This document shows, in pieces, positions 35,621 through 48,610 of a DNA stretch of 64,000 nt. Position 1 is the first letter of the stretch. Every line of letters starts with the position of its first letter. The stretch lies in contig JAPFBL010000310.1 in the NCBI GenBank assembly GCA_026182355.1, positions 62,001 through 126,000 on the forward strand. The letters are read 5' to 3'. The stretch comes from Hermatobates lingyangjiaoensis. Taxonomy: Eukaryota; Arthropoda; Insecta; Hemiptera; Hermatobatidae. The position numbers and the translations under genes were made by a program. The notes under the pieces are model-generated. The model was not told where the DNA came from and searched no databases. It saw only the letters and a program-made list of their open reading frames with translations.

Positions 35621-37734
35621 TTGCTTAGAACTGACCCATTTCATTACGTTTATACATCAGAGAAACCAAATCTACCCTTAAAATAATTTCTGTCTGTCGT
35701 TTTTCCGCAAAATATTGTCACCAGTAAACTCAGCCACCATAAGACATAGCGAGCTGAAACTTTGACACTAGATTTGTTTCAAACTATGTCACTATCTATA
35801 GTTTATATATACACCTGACCATAATTGTATATACAAGAATTATTATATATATATATATATATATGAACTATATAATTAATATAAGCTATTTTCTATGGTT
35901 AGAAGTTTATGAGGATATGAATAGAGTGTAAAAAGAACAAACAGACAATAAGTAGATCTCTCTTGAGGAAATATTGCATAAAAACATGCAGCACACTTAC
36001 TATATTTGCTCTATCTTTAAATATAATATCAGATAGGCATCCCATGTATTAGAAATTAATTTGAGCTTCTTAAACAGAATTTCCCATCACTATCAAGTGA
36101 AGGCCATAAGAAAAACAAAGATCAAGACATGAATGGTTGAGAGTTCATGCTTACACATTTATATTAGTAATTATTATGTAACATAATAGACAATACAGTT
36201 GACGGTAAAAAAAGAATGTTTACATTAAATATTTTCCATGAACATTTCTAACCATTTTTCCATCCATTCAAAATAATACCAAGAAATTGCTCTCTCTTTC
36301 AGCTTTTTTCCGTTCAGCATTCAATTTTTTCATCACTTGTATTCCATTCTAATTAAAGAACAAATCTCCTACAATGGAAATTAAAACCAGTTTTTATTCA
36401 TTATTTCTTTAATTAGCATTAAGCTTGTTTGCAGTTAATTTTTAATTCCATTATGAAGTTGTAAATTTCACTCCTCAGTTCGATTTAAACAACTGTATTG
36501 TTTATAAATTATTTCAACTTTAGTTGAAATTAAAAAATATAGAAATATTTTGATAGTTTATTTTCAGCTTTTTTTTTGCCAAATATTCTTTTCGATGAAT
36601 ATGACTGACACATGATACTTTAGGAAACAAGATATCAAATACAATATGAAATCCATAAGAATGTTATAGTGTTAGAAAATTATATCATACGAGTAAGTAA
36701 ATTACAACACTCTCACAAGTAATGAATTGAGTAATTATACAAAAAAGAAAAAAACTCTGGTCGAAGTCGCCACAGGACTTTTACTTTACGTAAATATACT
36801 GTTTTGTTTACGTAATTATAAGTGGTAAAGGCTTAGCAGGGTCGCAGTAGCGCTCTTCAAGCATTTCTAACATAATATTCCTCTCTTTCTGAGTTTAATT
36901 TATTCAGAAACTATTTAAATATTGACTAGTATATTTTAGTATTTTCCTTAATATCCGTATCAATGCAAATGAAAATCTTTTAAAAGTTCGTTTGTCACCA
37001 TTAGAGTACAGTTTTTTTTTTTTTTTGAAATTTTGACTCTGAACGACAATTCCCATTTGTATCGCATCCCACGTATATTAAATGTCAAATTAAGAGCCAC
37101 GTCAATTTTTATAAAAATCATATGCAGAGATTATTTTCTTAAGAAAGGAATACTTTTTTCCATATAATTTATCCCTAAAAAAAGTGTAAATTTGTTAGAG
37201 AGCTTACTATGCTACCTGAAAGATGGGAGCAGCTCAAATATCAAATCTAGTTATTATAACATATTCTTTTTGAGATATCCTCTTCACAGACACAATGATG
37301 AACCAATTTTTAAAGGTTTTTGATAGGGCTCAGGTGACCTGAGGTGGGTGCAGGGGTTGTACAAACTCCATTTCCGAATTTTAACTCAAATTCTATACTT
37401 ACATTTCTCTATATTTTTTTATACAGAGAGTAAATGGAAATAAAAGAAACGAGTCTTTAAATTAGTTGCTACAACTAAGATGTGCAAGAAATGGAAACCA
37501 CAAAGGTATTACAAGAAAAGCTTGCAGTCAGGAATTGAGGGATAAAAGGGAATTAATGCAAGTGATGCGTTATGTATGGGACAATATTACAAGTGGCTGT
37601 GCAAGAAAGAGGGGCACAACTGAAATACAACAGAAGACTGGAGGTAAAACGAACAAGTGAATTAACACCACATACTGCTATGAACCGAGAAACATCAAAA
37701 GTAATACAATATGAAATAAACATGGTTTACACAA
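35621..37734. other. AT-rich intergenic
   Basis: (TA)n at about 35846-35865. A run of about 14 T at 37012-37026. No gene recognised. Short open frames at 37466-37814 are without domains. Confidence 0.5.
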
Positions 37735-37930
37735 AAAGAATCAGTTTCGAACAAGCAGTGTTCTTCTTCAGGTCACAAAAACACGTGAAAAGTACCGAAC
37801 TTGAAGAGTATTGATACTTTTCACTGCTCAAACTTTATCATTCATTTCAACAGGATAGGTCACCTGACGACGATTACTAGGAGCTCGAAACTTGTTCTTT
37901 TATAAAACAGCTATATGTGGAGACTTGTAT
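37735..37930. repeat. Degenerate family B-like foldback
   Basis: Left: aatcagtttcgaacaagcag, tgttcttcttcaggtcac. Right: aggtcacctgacgacgatta, gagctcgaaacttgttcttt, ctatatgtggagact. Order and key words match the B family (gtttcgaac...tcagg / cctgacga...gaaac), but the arms have diverged and the centre is unrelated. Confidence 0.6.
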
Positions 37931-40776
37931 TTTCCTTGGATCAATCAAGTAATTGGTCTCCTAATTAAATTACATCAAGTAATTTCAATAATTTGTGGCA
38001 AGCACCAAGAAATTAAATATTGAAACGAGGAAAGATTTTTAACTAATACATTTAAGTAATTAATGAATCAATAATCAAATTTAATTTATAGCAATAAAAG
38101 AGTTGGGATATTAAATAAATTCAATAAATTTGTTTTTATGCGGAACAGTGTTCCGTATGAATTTTAAAAAAGAATGGGAGAAAATGAATCCTGAAATTCA
38201 AGAAATGTGTGGTTACACGGAAAGCTTCTATTACATGAAGGAAGGGATTCGAAGGAAAGAAGTTGATGTGAAGAAAGATTAGAGGAAAAGAGCTTTTGTT
38301 TCTGCTCAGTGTGAGTGGCGCGGGTCCTACAACAAACTTCTTAAAATACCAATTAGTCTCTATTTAATGAACCAACTCAAGCCTGTTAATAAACAATTTG
38401 TCCTTGATCCAAAATCTCGACATAATGAAGTAAGTTTTAAATATAAATTTCAATCTTGATGAATAATCAATGAGGGTCTTGTATAGTAAGGAATAATGAA
38501 ACCCAAATCTCGTGTTACTAGACTGTTTCTAGAATTTCTTGCAAAAAGTAAAACCAATTAAATAATTAATTAGTTAAGAGTAATAATTGTTGTTTGAATA
38601 TATTTTTATTGCAAAAACGAATAACTTTCAGACAGCCATTTATTTCTCTTATTAAAGAACAGTTGAAGTTCAATATTCTAAACTTCAATATTAAATATAT
38701 TTTTCAGTTTAATTTAAAACTTTTATAGCTGGAAGCTTAAAATATTTAAAAAAAAAATAAATATGAACTTAGACTAGGAATATGAATATTAGACTAGAAT
38801 AGCAAAAAAACCTAGATATTTGTCAACAACATTGTACCTCTTATATAGAACAAAATATTCCTTTCCACACTCTTTATTATTATCCAAAGATAATATGATT
38901 AGTAAACATAATAAAATTTACATCTGCTTTTAAGTTTTGTTCAACAGTGCAGTAAATAATGACTAGAGCGTTTTGTTAGACAAATCCATCATACCATAGA
39001 AATCATCAGAAATATGTTCATTGGAGCTGTTTTTTTCCGTATCAGAATATTATTGTTTTTATTTCTCATATAATTCATGAAATCATTTCAAATTTTCACA
39101 TTATCTCTGAACATAAATTATATTTCAGTCAATTATATTTAAAAATCTGGAGTGTCTACACTCAACTTTACTATAAGTAAATATAATATCAAATTTCTTG
39201 ACGACCAATTGTTTATTTTTATTTAACTATCCTTATGCATTAAATGCATTCCATAAGCTCCCACTATTTCTGTGGATATCGTTGAAAATTTTGAACCTCC
39301 GTTCTAATCGGTACCACATCATGTACACTGGTTTGTATTCCACTTAACCTAATACCACATTATTTTCAGTCCGGATAACTGAGTTTCGTAAACTCCGGCA
39401 GTATGTATATGTCAAGAAAAAATGACATCTAATTGATCATTACAATCAGTTGTTACTAAGTCACGTTTTAATAATGAATACAACTTGCATTGACTTAAAT
39501 AACTACGCAATAATTTTTTTTTGTTTGATATTGTAGTTACGGCCACCTCAGTACGTAATTTTAAATATAAAAAATATAAATTTTACAAAGTTATATTTTT
39601 TTTAACGTTCCTTACTCAAAATGAATACGATCCTCCTACGTGCTACGAAACGTCATTTATTTACTCATGAATAATAATAATAATTTTATAAGATTTGATA
39701 CTCATAAAACCAAGTGACTTATTTGAACAACAGATGCATTGTAAAAATCATGCAGTGTGTTGTTAACAACGGAAAACAATTTTGTAGCACTTTCAGTTTG
39801 CAAAAACATATTTTCATTACCTTTGTTCAGTAAAGAACAGAAATAGGTAAATCATATTCAGGTTTGTAACAATATATTACAATCAAGAAGAAATTAGCTA
39901 AATATGAACTATTCAGAAGCATACATGTATTCATGTTGCGTTTTTAGCAGACGGCATTTATCTTTGAAACGTGGAACGTGTTATATACTTACTGCAAGTT
40001 TGTGAGTACAAATAAAGAGCTCACTTAGTGGGATTCAAGAGCAATTGGGCATGTACGTGTTTTAGATAAAAAGTCCGTGTGAAATGGGATGACTTGCTAT
40101 CGGCATCATTTAGCAAACCTTATTGCAATTAGAGTTTTTTTTCTCTCACCATTGTCGTAGCATAAATTAGATCCACCCTATGCTTGTGGAACACAAGAAA
40201 ATTAATCCTTTTAGACAATGAGCATGTGTTATTATTTATTTTTTTCTTTTTAGCTATATTTTCTTAAAGATTAATCGAGACAAAAGTAACAACTTTTAAT
40301 ATATTAAATTTCTTGGATGGTATATATACAAAAGACAGTAGTTAACTTTTTGGTTTCTAGAAAACAGATAAGTTCTTTCATATATCAACAATCATTAGCA
40401 ATAAAACAAAATTATATGTATAGCTCTTATAGAAAGTTTTAGGTGTTTAATGTACTGAAATGTTTTTGATTTCAAAAATATTCGCAATTGCTAGAAAATA
40501 ATTAGAATATACTTTAAGTCTCAAAACTTCAGTAATAAAACTGCCAATCATTCTACTTCACAATTGAAAACCCTGTTCATCATGATAGACTTGTTGAAGG
40601 AGAAAAAATGTTCCCTAAAACACATACTTACCAAAAAAAGTGACTTTCCCATCATTCATAATTCCACCCATACAGCACATATAAGCCATGAGGTCCATTT
40701 TTGGATCGATAGTTTGATCGATTTCATCCATCCAAGACTCTGTATCGTAGGGTGACCACAAACTTTGGATACACGT
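37931..40776. other. AT-rich intergenic
   Basis: No gene or named repeat seen in this 2.8-kb stretch. Confidence 0.5.
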
Positions 40777-41476
<700 letters not shown>

Positions 41477-41699
41477 ATAATCTATTATAGGTAACCAAAA
41501 AACACAGAGATGAAAAGAATGAAATGAAGTGATAAGAAATAATCATGCATTACTTAATAAAAAATTAACATAATGATTTACATGTTTTAATATTAAAACC
41601 TAACCATTTAACTCTTTATAACATATCATTATTTGTTATCATTTCTTATCATTTTTATCAACTGTGTTTTTTGGTTAACAATAATCGATTATATTATTT
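41477..41699. repeat. Imperfect inverted repeat
   Basis: Left arm ataatctattataggtaacc then aaaaaacacag. Right arm ctgtgttttttggttaac then aataatcgattatattatt. Inner arms are weaker (gaagtgataagaaat and atttcttatcatttt). Not obviously related to families A-H. Possibly a decayed foldback element. Confidence 0.65.
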
Positions 41700-42569
41700 A
41701 TTGTAGCATTGAAAATTAAAACAAAATTTTTTAAATGTAGTATTATAGATTTAAGTTGCTGACTAGATAACCCCAGAGGTATACAGATAATAAATTACCA
41801 CTGTATTCCTTTGAATGGTCCAAATGAGAAATAAACATATTATCTGAATCCGTTAAATTGTTAACATACAACTTTTATGTATATATATTATATACATGAC
41901 ACTAAAATGAGTCATGGTTTAGGTGTTTAGTCTTTAAGGTTATAAACCTTTAGTGGTAGTTCAAGTACTAAGTAGCATGCTTGCCTCCTTGAGTAGGTTA
42001 CACTCAAGTTTACTATATGAATATCAAACTCCTTGAAAAACAGTTCAATTAATTTACTTATTTTACTGTTACTATTATGTAAGCATATTATTAACTTTTT
42101 TAAGCATATTAATATGACAGAATTTTAAGTAAGCTGAAAGAGAGTCAATTAAATGAGTTGACTCATTTCAAACGAACTATATGCATTCAAAAACAACTAC
42201 AACGAAAATACAATGATTCGCATAACCTGGCATTTAGTGAAAATGAAAAGTAATACTTTTGTTTATAAAAGCAAAAAATTTAGTCCACCTAATAAGTTCA
42301 AGCACACATTGGCTTTAATAGTCTCTTATATTTACTACTTCTGGCTTTTGGATAAAATGTATCCTTAAAAGCAATACCAAATTTTGTAATAAACTATTTC
42401 AGAATTGAATAAGTCTACTTGGATTTACTCTGAGAGAAGATATTCTGCTTTAATGTAAATAGATGGCCAAGCTAGAAGAGGGACAAGCTATTTTGAGTTA
42501 ACTGTTATAGTTTTAAGATTATGAAATTTCGTTCATTACATTCACACTCAAATGCTAACACACACGCAC
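41700..42569. other. AT-rich intergenic
   Basis: No gene or repeat recognised. Confidence 0.45.
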
Positions 42570-42570
42570 C

Positions 42571-42613
<43 letters not shown>
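42570..42613. repeat. (AC)n microsatellite
   Basis: About 40 bp of AC, preceded by an impure stretch (acacacgcacccaaacac). Confidence 0.95.
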
Positions 42614-42616
<3 letters not shown>

Positions 42617-42661
42617 CAGATATAATCGAAAAAAACATCATAAAAGGACTCTTGGGATCTC

Positions 42662-42733
42662 AAAGCATATAATCCCGTCAAAATCTCGAGATCGATTTTT
42701 TCGCGATCACTATACTTTACTTATAGTAAAGTA
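42662..42733 (-). repeat. Dispersed repeat R3, copy 2
   Basis: Complement of 13507-13579: atcccgtcaaaatctcgaga, tcgattttttcgcgatcac, tatactttacttatagtaaa. More intact than copy 1. Confidence 0.75.
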
Positions 42734-45266
42734 AAAATATAATTGACGGAAACGATTATTCATATTATTTGAAGTTCATTTACCATAAATGATTGAAATA
42801 AATAGTTGTAAACAAACCTGTATGGTTTTTACATTAAAAGGATACTTGTCATTTTGTCTGTTCACTGCTATTGAGCCATTGATTGAACATGTGCTATTCC
42901 ATTACATCAAACAGGTGATTGAATAATCTTTATATGCGGCTATTTTACTTGTTTCAATATTATTGCTACAACGTACTGTTACAATAACAGTAATTATATT
43001 TTGCATATGTGGTGGTAGTTGCTTTATAATAAAATACCATATTAAATGTATTGTGATGACTATATATTTGTAGCGAAGGTTGCACTATTCGAGATTTGTT
43101 ATTTATAAAAGTATCAGTATTTCATGAACTCGACAAGCACTTTGATAGCTTGCTGTGGCATATTTATAAAAGAATATCAACCAGAATGAATTAAAACGTG
43201 TAACCAAAATGAAATGATTTAAGCATGACATTGATAATTGGCAGTCTGCTGTGGGCAGCAGTGTTTAATTAAAACACAAGCGGGTCGCGGCGTTCGGTTA
43301 AATGACTTGCATTGTATCAACCTTCTTTAACCAAGCGATTTTACACCAATGCTTTTCTAGTTAAACAACAACAATCACTGACTTCGATTCAGTTAATCAA
43401 TAATCTTCTCAGAACCATTTCACATATAGAAACAAACTCCTTATAAATTAATTATAAGTGCTAAGAAATCAAACTTTAGTTTCTCAGTAAGTTAATAAAA
43501 GTGGAGATACTCTTTAGTTATCTAAATGACCACCTCTGTGTTAGAGTCTTTGACATTTTATAAACAAATTATATTTCATGGTAAATTATTTCATTAAGTA
43601 ACAATGACTTTATAATATTAAATTATTTCAAATGAGAGATAGGGCAGTATGAATTGAAACTTTTTGTAAGCTTCAAGTTCGTAGCTTGGAATGAATTACA
43701 TATGGTATTATTTTATTAAGAAACTAAGTCCTCATTCAGCTTTATAGTATTTAAAGATAACGATTATATAGTGCGATTAAGACAAGTTATACTTAAAGAT
43801 TATTAAAAAGAGGACCAGGTGTTAATGAAGTCCACAGGCTAGCGTGACAATGTTGTTATTCAATGATGTGATTGTTTTCTTTTGAGTAAAGAAGACATTT
43901 TGAATGAAGTCTTTTGTCACAATTATGGAATTTGTCATGTAGTTGAAACAATCTTAAACTGAATCAAGTAATTGGGACTTCCGGGAAAAGTTCATCGTTT
44001 TAGGTTTTAGAGCACACCGTGCGAAACAAATTCTTATTTCATCAAAATAATTATTAATTAACGAGCAGTTGAATGTCATGTAGGATATACTACAAACAAA
44101 CAAAAAATTCTAATTTTCGGATAACTGTTGGAATATTAGAGAAGAAAAGTTTTGAAACGCCTTGCTTTAAGAAGGCAAATTTCTAGGAAGGCAAAATGAT
44201 CATTGATTGATTTTAGGTTTACGGAAGTCTAAAACTGTCAACGTCTAGAAAAAGAAAAGACAAAGAATTGAATATGTTATCCATTGTCATCAGGAGAAAA
44301 TGTTCAACCAGGTGTCTAGAAACCGGTTGACAGGACTCTAGTCCATCAGGATAACCAGCAGCATACAACAAATTGAGCAGAGGAAACGTTTTCAATACGT
44401 TAACCCTAAAACATTCTTTATTGCAGAGACTGTGGAAAATGGCATGGACAGCAATAATTCATGTGTAGGTTTACATAGTAGTTGCTAAACCCACATAGAT
44501 AGGATCAAATGAGTACAGTCTAATCGGTAGACACTATCACTAGAGGCGAAGGAGGTAGAGTTTGTATATCATAGCTGCTAGGGTCAAAAAAAGAAGTAAA
44601 AGGTACAGCGGAATGGATTATTTGACTGGTAAGACACCACCAGGTTCAATACCGGTCCATACCTGCATTCTTCAAGTCTGTTGGAGACGATTTAACAGCT
44701 CTATGAAAGAATAACTTGTCAAGATTTAGAGGTCCGCTATAAAAAATTTGAGAGACTTTATTAAACTACGAGGAAGTGGATGAGGACAGAACAGGGTAAA
44801 GTTTCCTTATCAACCTCTGACCACGACAGGTTGGGGTCAATAATCAGTCAACATAGGGGAAATAATCAGCCATGAGGGATATTAAATCACAGTCTCTCTC
44901 TATTCCAGGAAAATAGAGAAGTTATACTGGAACATTACAGTTCCCTATTATGCTAGGAAAGTAACCCCACTCTTAAAATTTCTGTTTTAAATTATTTACT
45001 TTAATTTTGCAGTTAGAAGGGGTACTACAGATATGGTATAACCGAATAGACACAGAACGTGGAACAGCCTTTTTTTACATGCATAGATGACAACTTTTGT
45101 AATGAAGATATTATTGCAGTTCGTTTCTTTAAAATGGAATGAAGTAGTGAAAGAATTATTCTTAGAACGAAAAAGTTCTAACAACGAAAAAGCTGTTTTT
45201 AGGCAAGTCGAAGTTCTTGAGAAGAAGCTCATAGACAGGAACTACTCTGTCGTGTTCAACAAAGCA
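42734..45266. other. Intergenic; GC-richer from about 44280
   Basis: AT-rich to about 44280, then a GC-richer part (44280-44900). It contains ggggaaataatcagccatga...aaatcacagtctct at 44856-44896, shared with 46610-46653. A sequence ccaggttcaataccggtcc at 44639-44657 looks like a tRNA B box, but no tRNA fold is present. No gene. Confidence 0.45.
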
Positions 45267-45601
45267 TATATACAAAACTAAAGTTATCGGGACTCAGTCA
45301 GTTCTTCAGGTTCAAATTAACCTCTCATTGTCAACGTTTCGGTCTTTATTTAAAACTTTTTTCATAGGCAGAAGTATAAATTTTGAAACAGAAAAACTAA
45401 GTATCACATTACAAATTATTTTACAAAGAAAAATAATATGTGGATTTTAAAAACAACTGTAGTCCGAATGAACAATACATTTACAGTTGTTAAAATCCAC
45501 ATATTATTTTTCTTTGTAAAATAATTTGTAATGTAATACCTAGTTTTTCTGTTTCAAAATTTATACTTCTGCCTATGAAAAAGGTTTTAAATAAAAACCG
45601 A
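45267..45601. repeat. Foldback repeat, family C (asymmetric)
   Basis: The left side has the full outer arm (atacaaaactaaagttatcg, gttcttcaggttcaaattaa, ttgtcaacgtttcggtcttt). The right arm stops at ggttttaaataaaaaccg, so the outer 65-70 bp are unpaired. Inner arms (tttcataggcagaagtataa, acagaaaaactaagtatcac, attattttacaaagaaaaat) pair well around a centre near 45450. Confidence 0.85.
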
Positions 45602-46567
45602 TTTAGAAAATAGATGCGATTGTTTTAACTGGTTTGTAGTTAGATTGAATTTGTGGTGAAAACAGTTTTTAATGATATGGGTGACTAAATAATCTGTGGA
45701 GGTTGGATTTTGGAAGAGCAGCTGATTTAATATTAACTCAGTTCAAGGTCTGAATGACAATATGCAGAAATGACTGACGCTTAAACAAAACATGATCAAC
45801 AGCAAAATACTCATATATTTAACATACAACTTAAAGAATTTTAAAAGATTCCAATCTCACAAACATTTTGATTAGACCAATTACAAGTAGATCATTGTTT
45901 CAATTCAATGAAAAGACATTGCTTAATTACTTTTGTAAATTAAAAAGTAATTTACCCTTAAGTTCATTGATATTACAATCAAAATAAGAGAAGAGTAACT
46001 GAACTTTAGTATGTATATACAAAAAATCTTTAACTAAGTGTTTCAACCACTACACACCCATTATTTTGCTTATTCAACAAAATTAGTGTAGCAGTCTTTC
46101 CCAGTCGAGCTGAATATTAGAATAAGTTAGATATACACAAAATGATTTCCACTCATTCAGTTATAAAGACTGCCAGCGATCCGTTTTAGCTGTCATGCCT
46201 CGTTTTGTAGACAACAGAAGAAACAATCATATTTATCGTGTTTACTCAGTGAATGTAAATTTAATGTGAAGATAACCAATGAAAAATTGCCTGAAAGATA
46301 CTTTCTTGTAAAGTTCATCAATTACATGAACTTTACGTATTGATTTGTATATTTTACGTAATTATCAACGTTCATTACGTTGATTGATACGTATATACGT
46401 AAATTAAATAGTAAAAAAAAGTAAAAATGGAAAGACAAGGAACTAATTAATTATACATACTATTTATTTCCTAAATTAATTAAAAATTATATGTATTATA
46501 TACTCTTATTATATATAAACACATAACTCAATAACGAAAACTATATACACAGGCATACAAGACTAAC
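45602..46567. other. AT-rich intergenic
   Basis: Contains local ttacgta-rich sequence at about 46315-46405. No gene recognised. Confidence 0.45.
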
Positions 46568-46816
46568 TACTATATTTCGACAGCTGGCTCTCACAACCAG
46601 CGAGCTCCAGGGAAATAACCAGTCATGAGGGATGCTAAATCACTACGGTCTGTAAAAGAAATTAAACAATTCCACGAACTAAAGAAACTATATGCACAAC
46701 AAGAACACACAGAAAAAATTACAGAAACTCATTGCTTTCTTTCGATTGCCACGTCAACAGGAAGATAGATGTGAGTTTTTGTGACTTCTTTTCTGTGTGT
46801 TCTTTTTGTGAATCTA

Positions 46817-46858
<42 letters not shown>
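46568..46858. repeat. Foldback-like repeat ending in (TA)n
   Basis: Left part: actatatttcgacagctggc, then 46610-46653 shared with 44856-44896. Then inverted arms aagaacacacagaaaaaatt...gaaactc and gagtttttgtgacttctttt...tgtgttctt around 46700-46800. Between them, on the minus strand, CTGTTGAC...ATCGAAAG is a broken version of the hammerhead-like core. (TA)n at about 46824-46846 closes the block. Confidence 0.55.
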
Positions 46859-46859
<1 letters not shown>

Positions 46860-46861
46860 GT

Positions 46862-47060
46862 TCAAAGTACAGAAATAAACATAGAGAAATTAAAAGTACA
46901 CACTTACAGTCTCTAATTTTTGTTTTTGGTTTGAACTGTCTTCAGGAGAAATAACAGGAATCAAGCACACTGGTTCAAAGACGGTTGGAGACCCAATGTT
47001 TCTTTCTGTATATTGAACTATATTTGTCCGTTTCGGATTGTGTTTCCTACGGAAAAGTAT
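46862..47060. repeat. Family H foldback
   Basis: 46862-46985 is the complement of 51381-51515 (actgtcttcaggag, caagcacactggttcaaag, cacacttacagtctctaatt). From 46996 the plus-strand continuation (atgtttctttctgtatattg, aactatatttgtccgtttcg) follows, giving an asymmetric inverted arrangement. Confidence 0.65.
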
Positions 47061-47297
47061 ATATATATGTGTGTGAGATTGAATTTTTGTCTATTGTTTT
47101 TTTAATTAATTTCTTGGATACATTTTCCAAATCTCTAAAGAGTCTTTTAAATTCCCCAGGAACTAAGTACATCAACTCGCTATCTGTTTTGTTTTCCATA
47201 CATTTATTCATTCCGATGTTTCGGTCCTCTTCACGAAAAATTCAATCTCACATGTATTAACGAAGGACTGTTCCCCAAATATACGAACATATATATA

Positions 47298-47452
47298 TGA
47301 TCAAACCACAATATGAAATGGGAAAACAAGACTAAAATCTTTCAACCGTAACAAGCAGTCTTGTCATGGTTGAAAGATCTTAGTCTTGTTTCCCATTTCA
47401 TATTGTGGTTTGATCATTGATTGTTATTTCACGTGTTTATGTGAAATCTTTA
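47298..47452. repeat. Foldback repeat, family A (core deleted)
   Basis: Arms from tgatcaaaccacaatatgaa to the complement at 47416, then the tail hairpin and (TA)n. The centre is cut at aacaagcagtcttgtcatgg, so CTGANGA is absent. (TA)n also precedes it. Confidence 0.85.
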
Positions 47453-47498
47453 TATATATATACCATCATAAACGAAAAACGGTCCGGCAGGACAAATA

Positions 47499-47637
47499 AC
47501 AATTACAATAAGCAGTGACACATAAACAGAAACACAACAAAACTCACTTTTCAATATTTCGACCGTAATGGCGGTCGAAATATTGAAAAGTGAGTCTTGT
47601 TGTGTTTCTGTTTATGTGTCACTGCTTATTTTAATTG

Positions 47638-47639
<2 letters not shown>
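47499..47639. repeat. Foldback repeat, family D (near-perfect palindrome)
   Basis: Arms of about 65 bp (aataagcagtgacacataaa, cagaaacacaacaaaactca, cttttcaatatttcgaccg) return around a centre of a few bases (taatgg). A single-arm relative lies at 15905-16042. Followed directly by (TA)n and (TG)n. Confidence 0.85.

Positions 47640-47707
<68 letters not shown>
47640..47707. repeat. (TA)n-(TG)n compound microsatellite
   Basis: TA run to 47668, then tagta and TG repeats to about 47707. Confidence 0.95.
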
Positions 47708-47709
<2 letters not shown>

Positions 47710-48472
47710 GCTGGTCTTCTATATCTTTCGAACAATGTTTGTGTCTCTTAGCTGGAGCTTCTGTAATAACTATCCAATAAACATTGAAAGAAAAAAGAGT
47801 TGGGCAGGCCAGTTTATGTTCAAGTTTTATATTTTAATAAATTAAAATTATTCAATCTTAATTCAGTTTACCGTATGATAGACCAATCGATATGTCAATT
47901 ATTATATACATGACTAAATGAAGAAATCATTTGAAATTAAAAAAAATATCATCTGTTTTCCATTAATTTGGGCATTGTTCCAGAATTGGTTCTTTCACTG
48001 TCTTGATAGTTTTTTTCTGTTATTTTACAAATTTCTTACACAATTTTTATTTATTTCTCAATATAAAATATATATATATAATGTTACCTTATCTTGTAAT
48101 TGTGAGTTGGACATTACCTGAAAAGAAAAAAAAAACACATTAAAAATGAAAGATATAGTAAGGAATTTAAGAAAACATAAATATGTTTATATAATGGATA
48201 ATGAAGTTGGCACCTGATGCGATACTTTTGTTTCCTTCAATGGGCTACTCCCCCTCTCGGCTTAGAATTAGATGCTTTATTTCAAACTCTTTTTTTAAAC
48301 CTTTCACGATCAATGTTTCTTCAGTTGTCAAATTAACTTTAATGAAGTCAATTTCTTGTAAATATATCCTCAAGCAGATCATATCTCCTATCCCTGTGAC
48401 GAAGATTCGACGACATTTCATGTGAATTGTATTAAATATTTCTGTTTCTTATCTGTATATTTTAATATAACA
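47708..48472. other. AT-rich intergenic
   Basis: Short open frames without domains. No gene recognised. Confidence 0.45.
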
Positions 48473-48610
48473 TTTTTTTCTTCTTCTTGGAATTTGGTCA
48501 GGGTTAATATACGGAATCACCTTTTTGCGAATTCCGTACATTAACCTGACCAAATTCCAAGAAGAAGAAAAAGTGTTTATTAGTAATTTGTGGTCAAGAA
48601 AACAATACCT
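48473..48610. repeat. Foldback repeat, family G
   Basis: Palindrome of about 43-bp arms: cttcttcttggaatttggtc, gggttaatatacggaat, centre cacctttttgcg, then the return. The right flank (aagtgtttattagtaatttg, tggtcaagaaaacaatacct) is shared with 16511-16566. Confidence 0.8.

Noticed and set aside
2868..37035. Weak similarity between 2868-2945 and 36950-37030 (tatccgtatcaatg block)
   Set aside because: Only a short shared word in AT-rich sequence, too little to call a repeat.
44639..44657. tRNA B-box-like sequence
   Set aside because: No A box at a suitable distance and no cloverleaf pairing.
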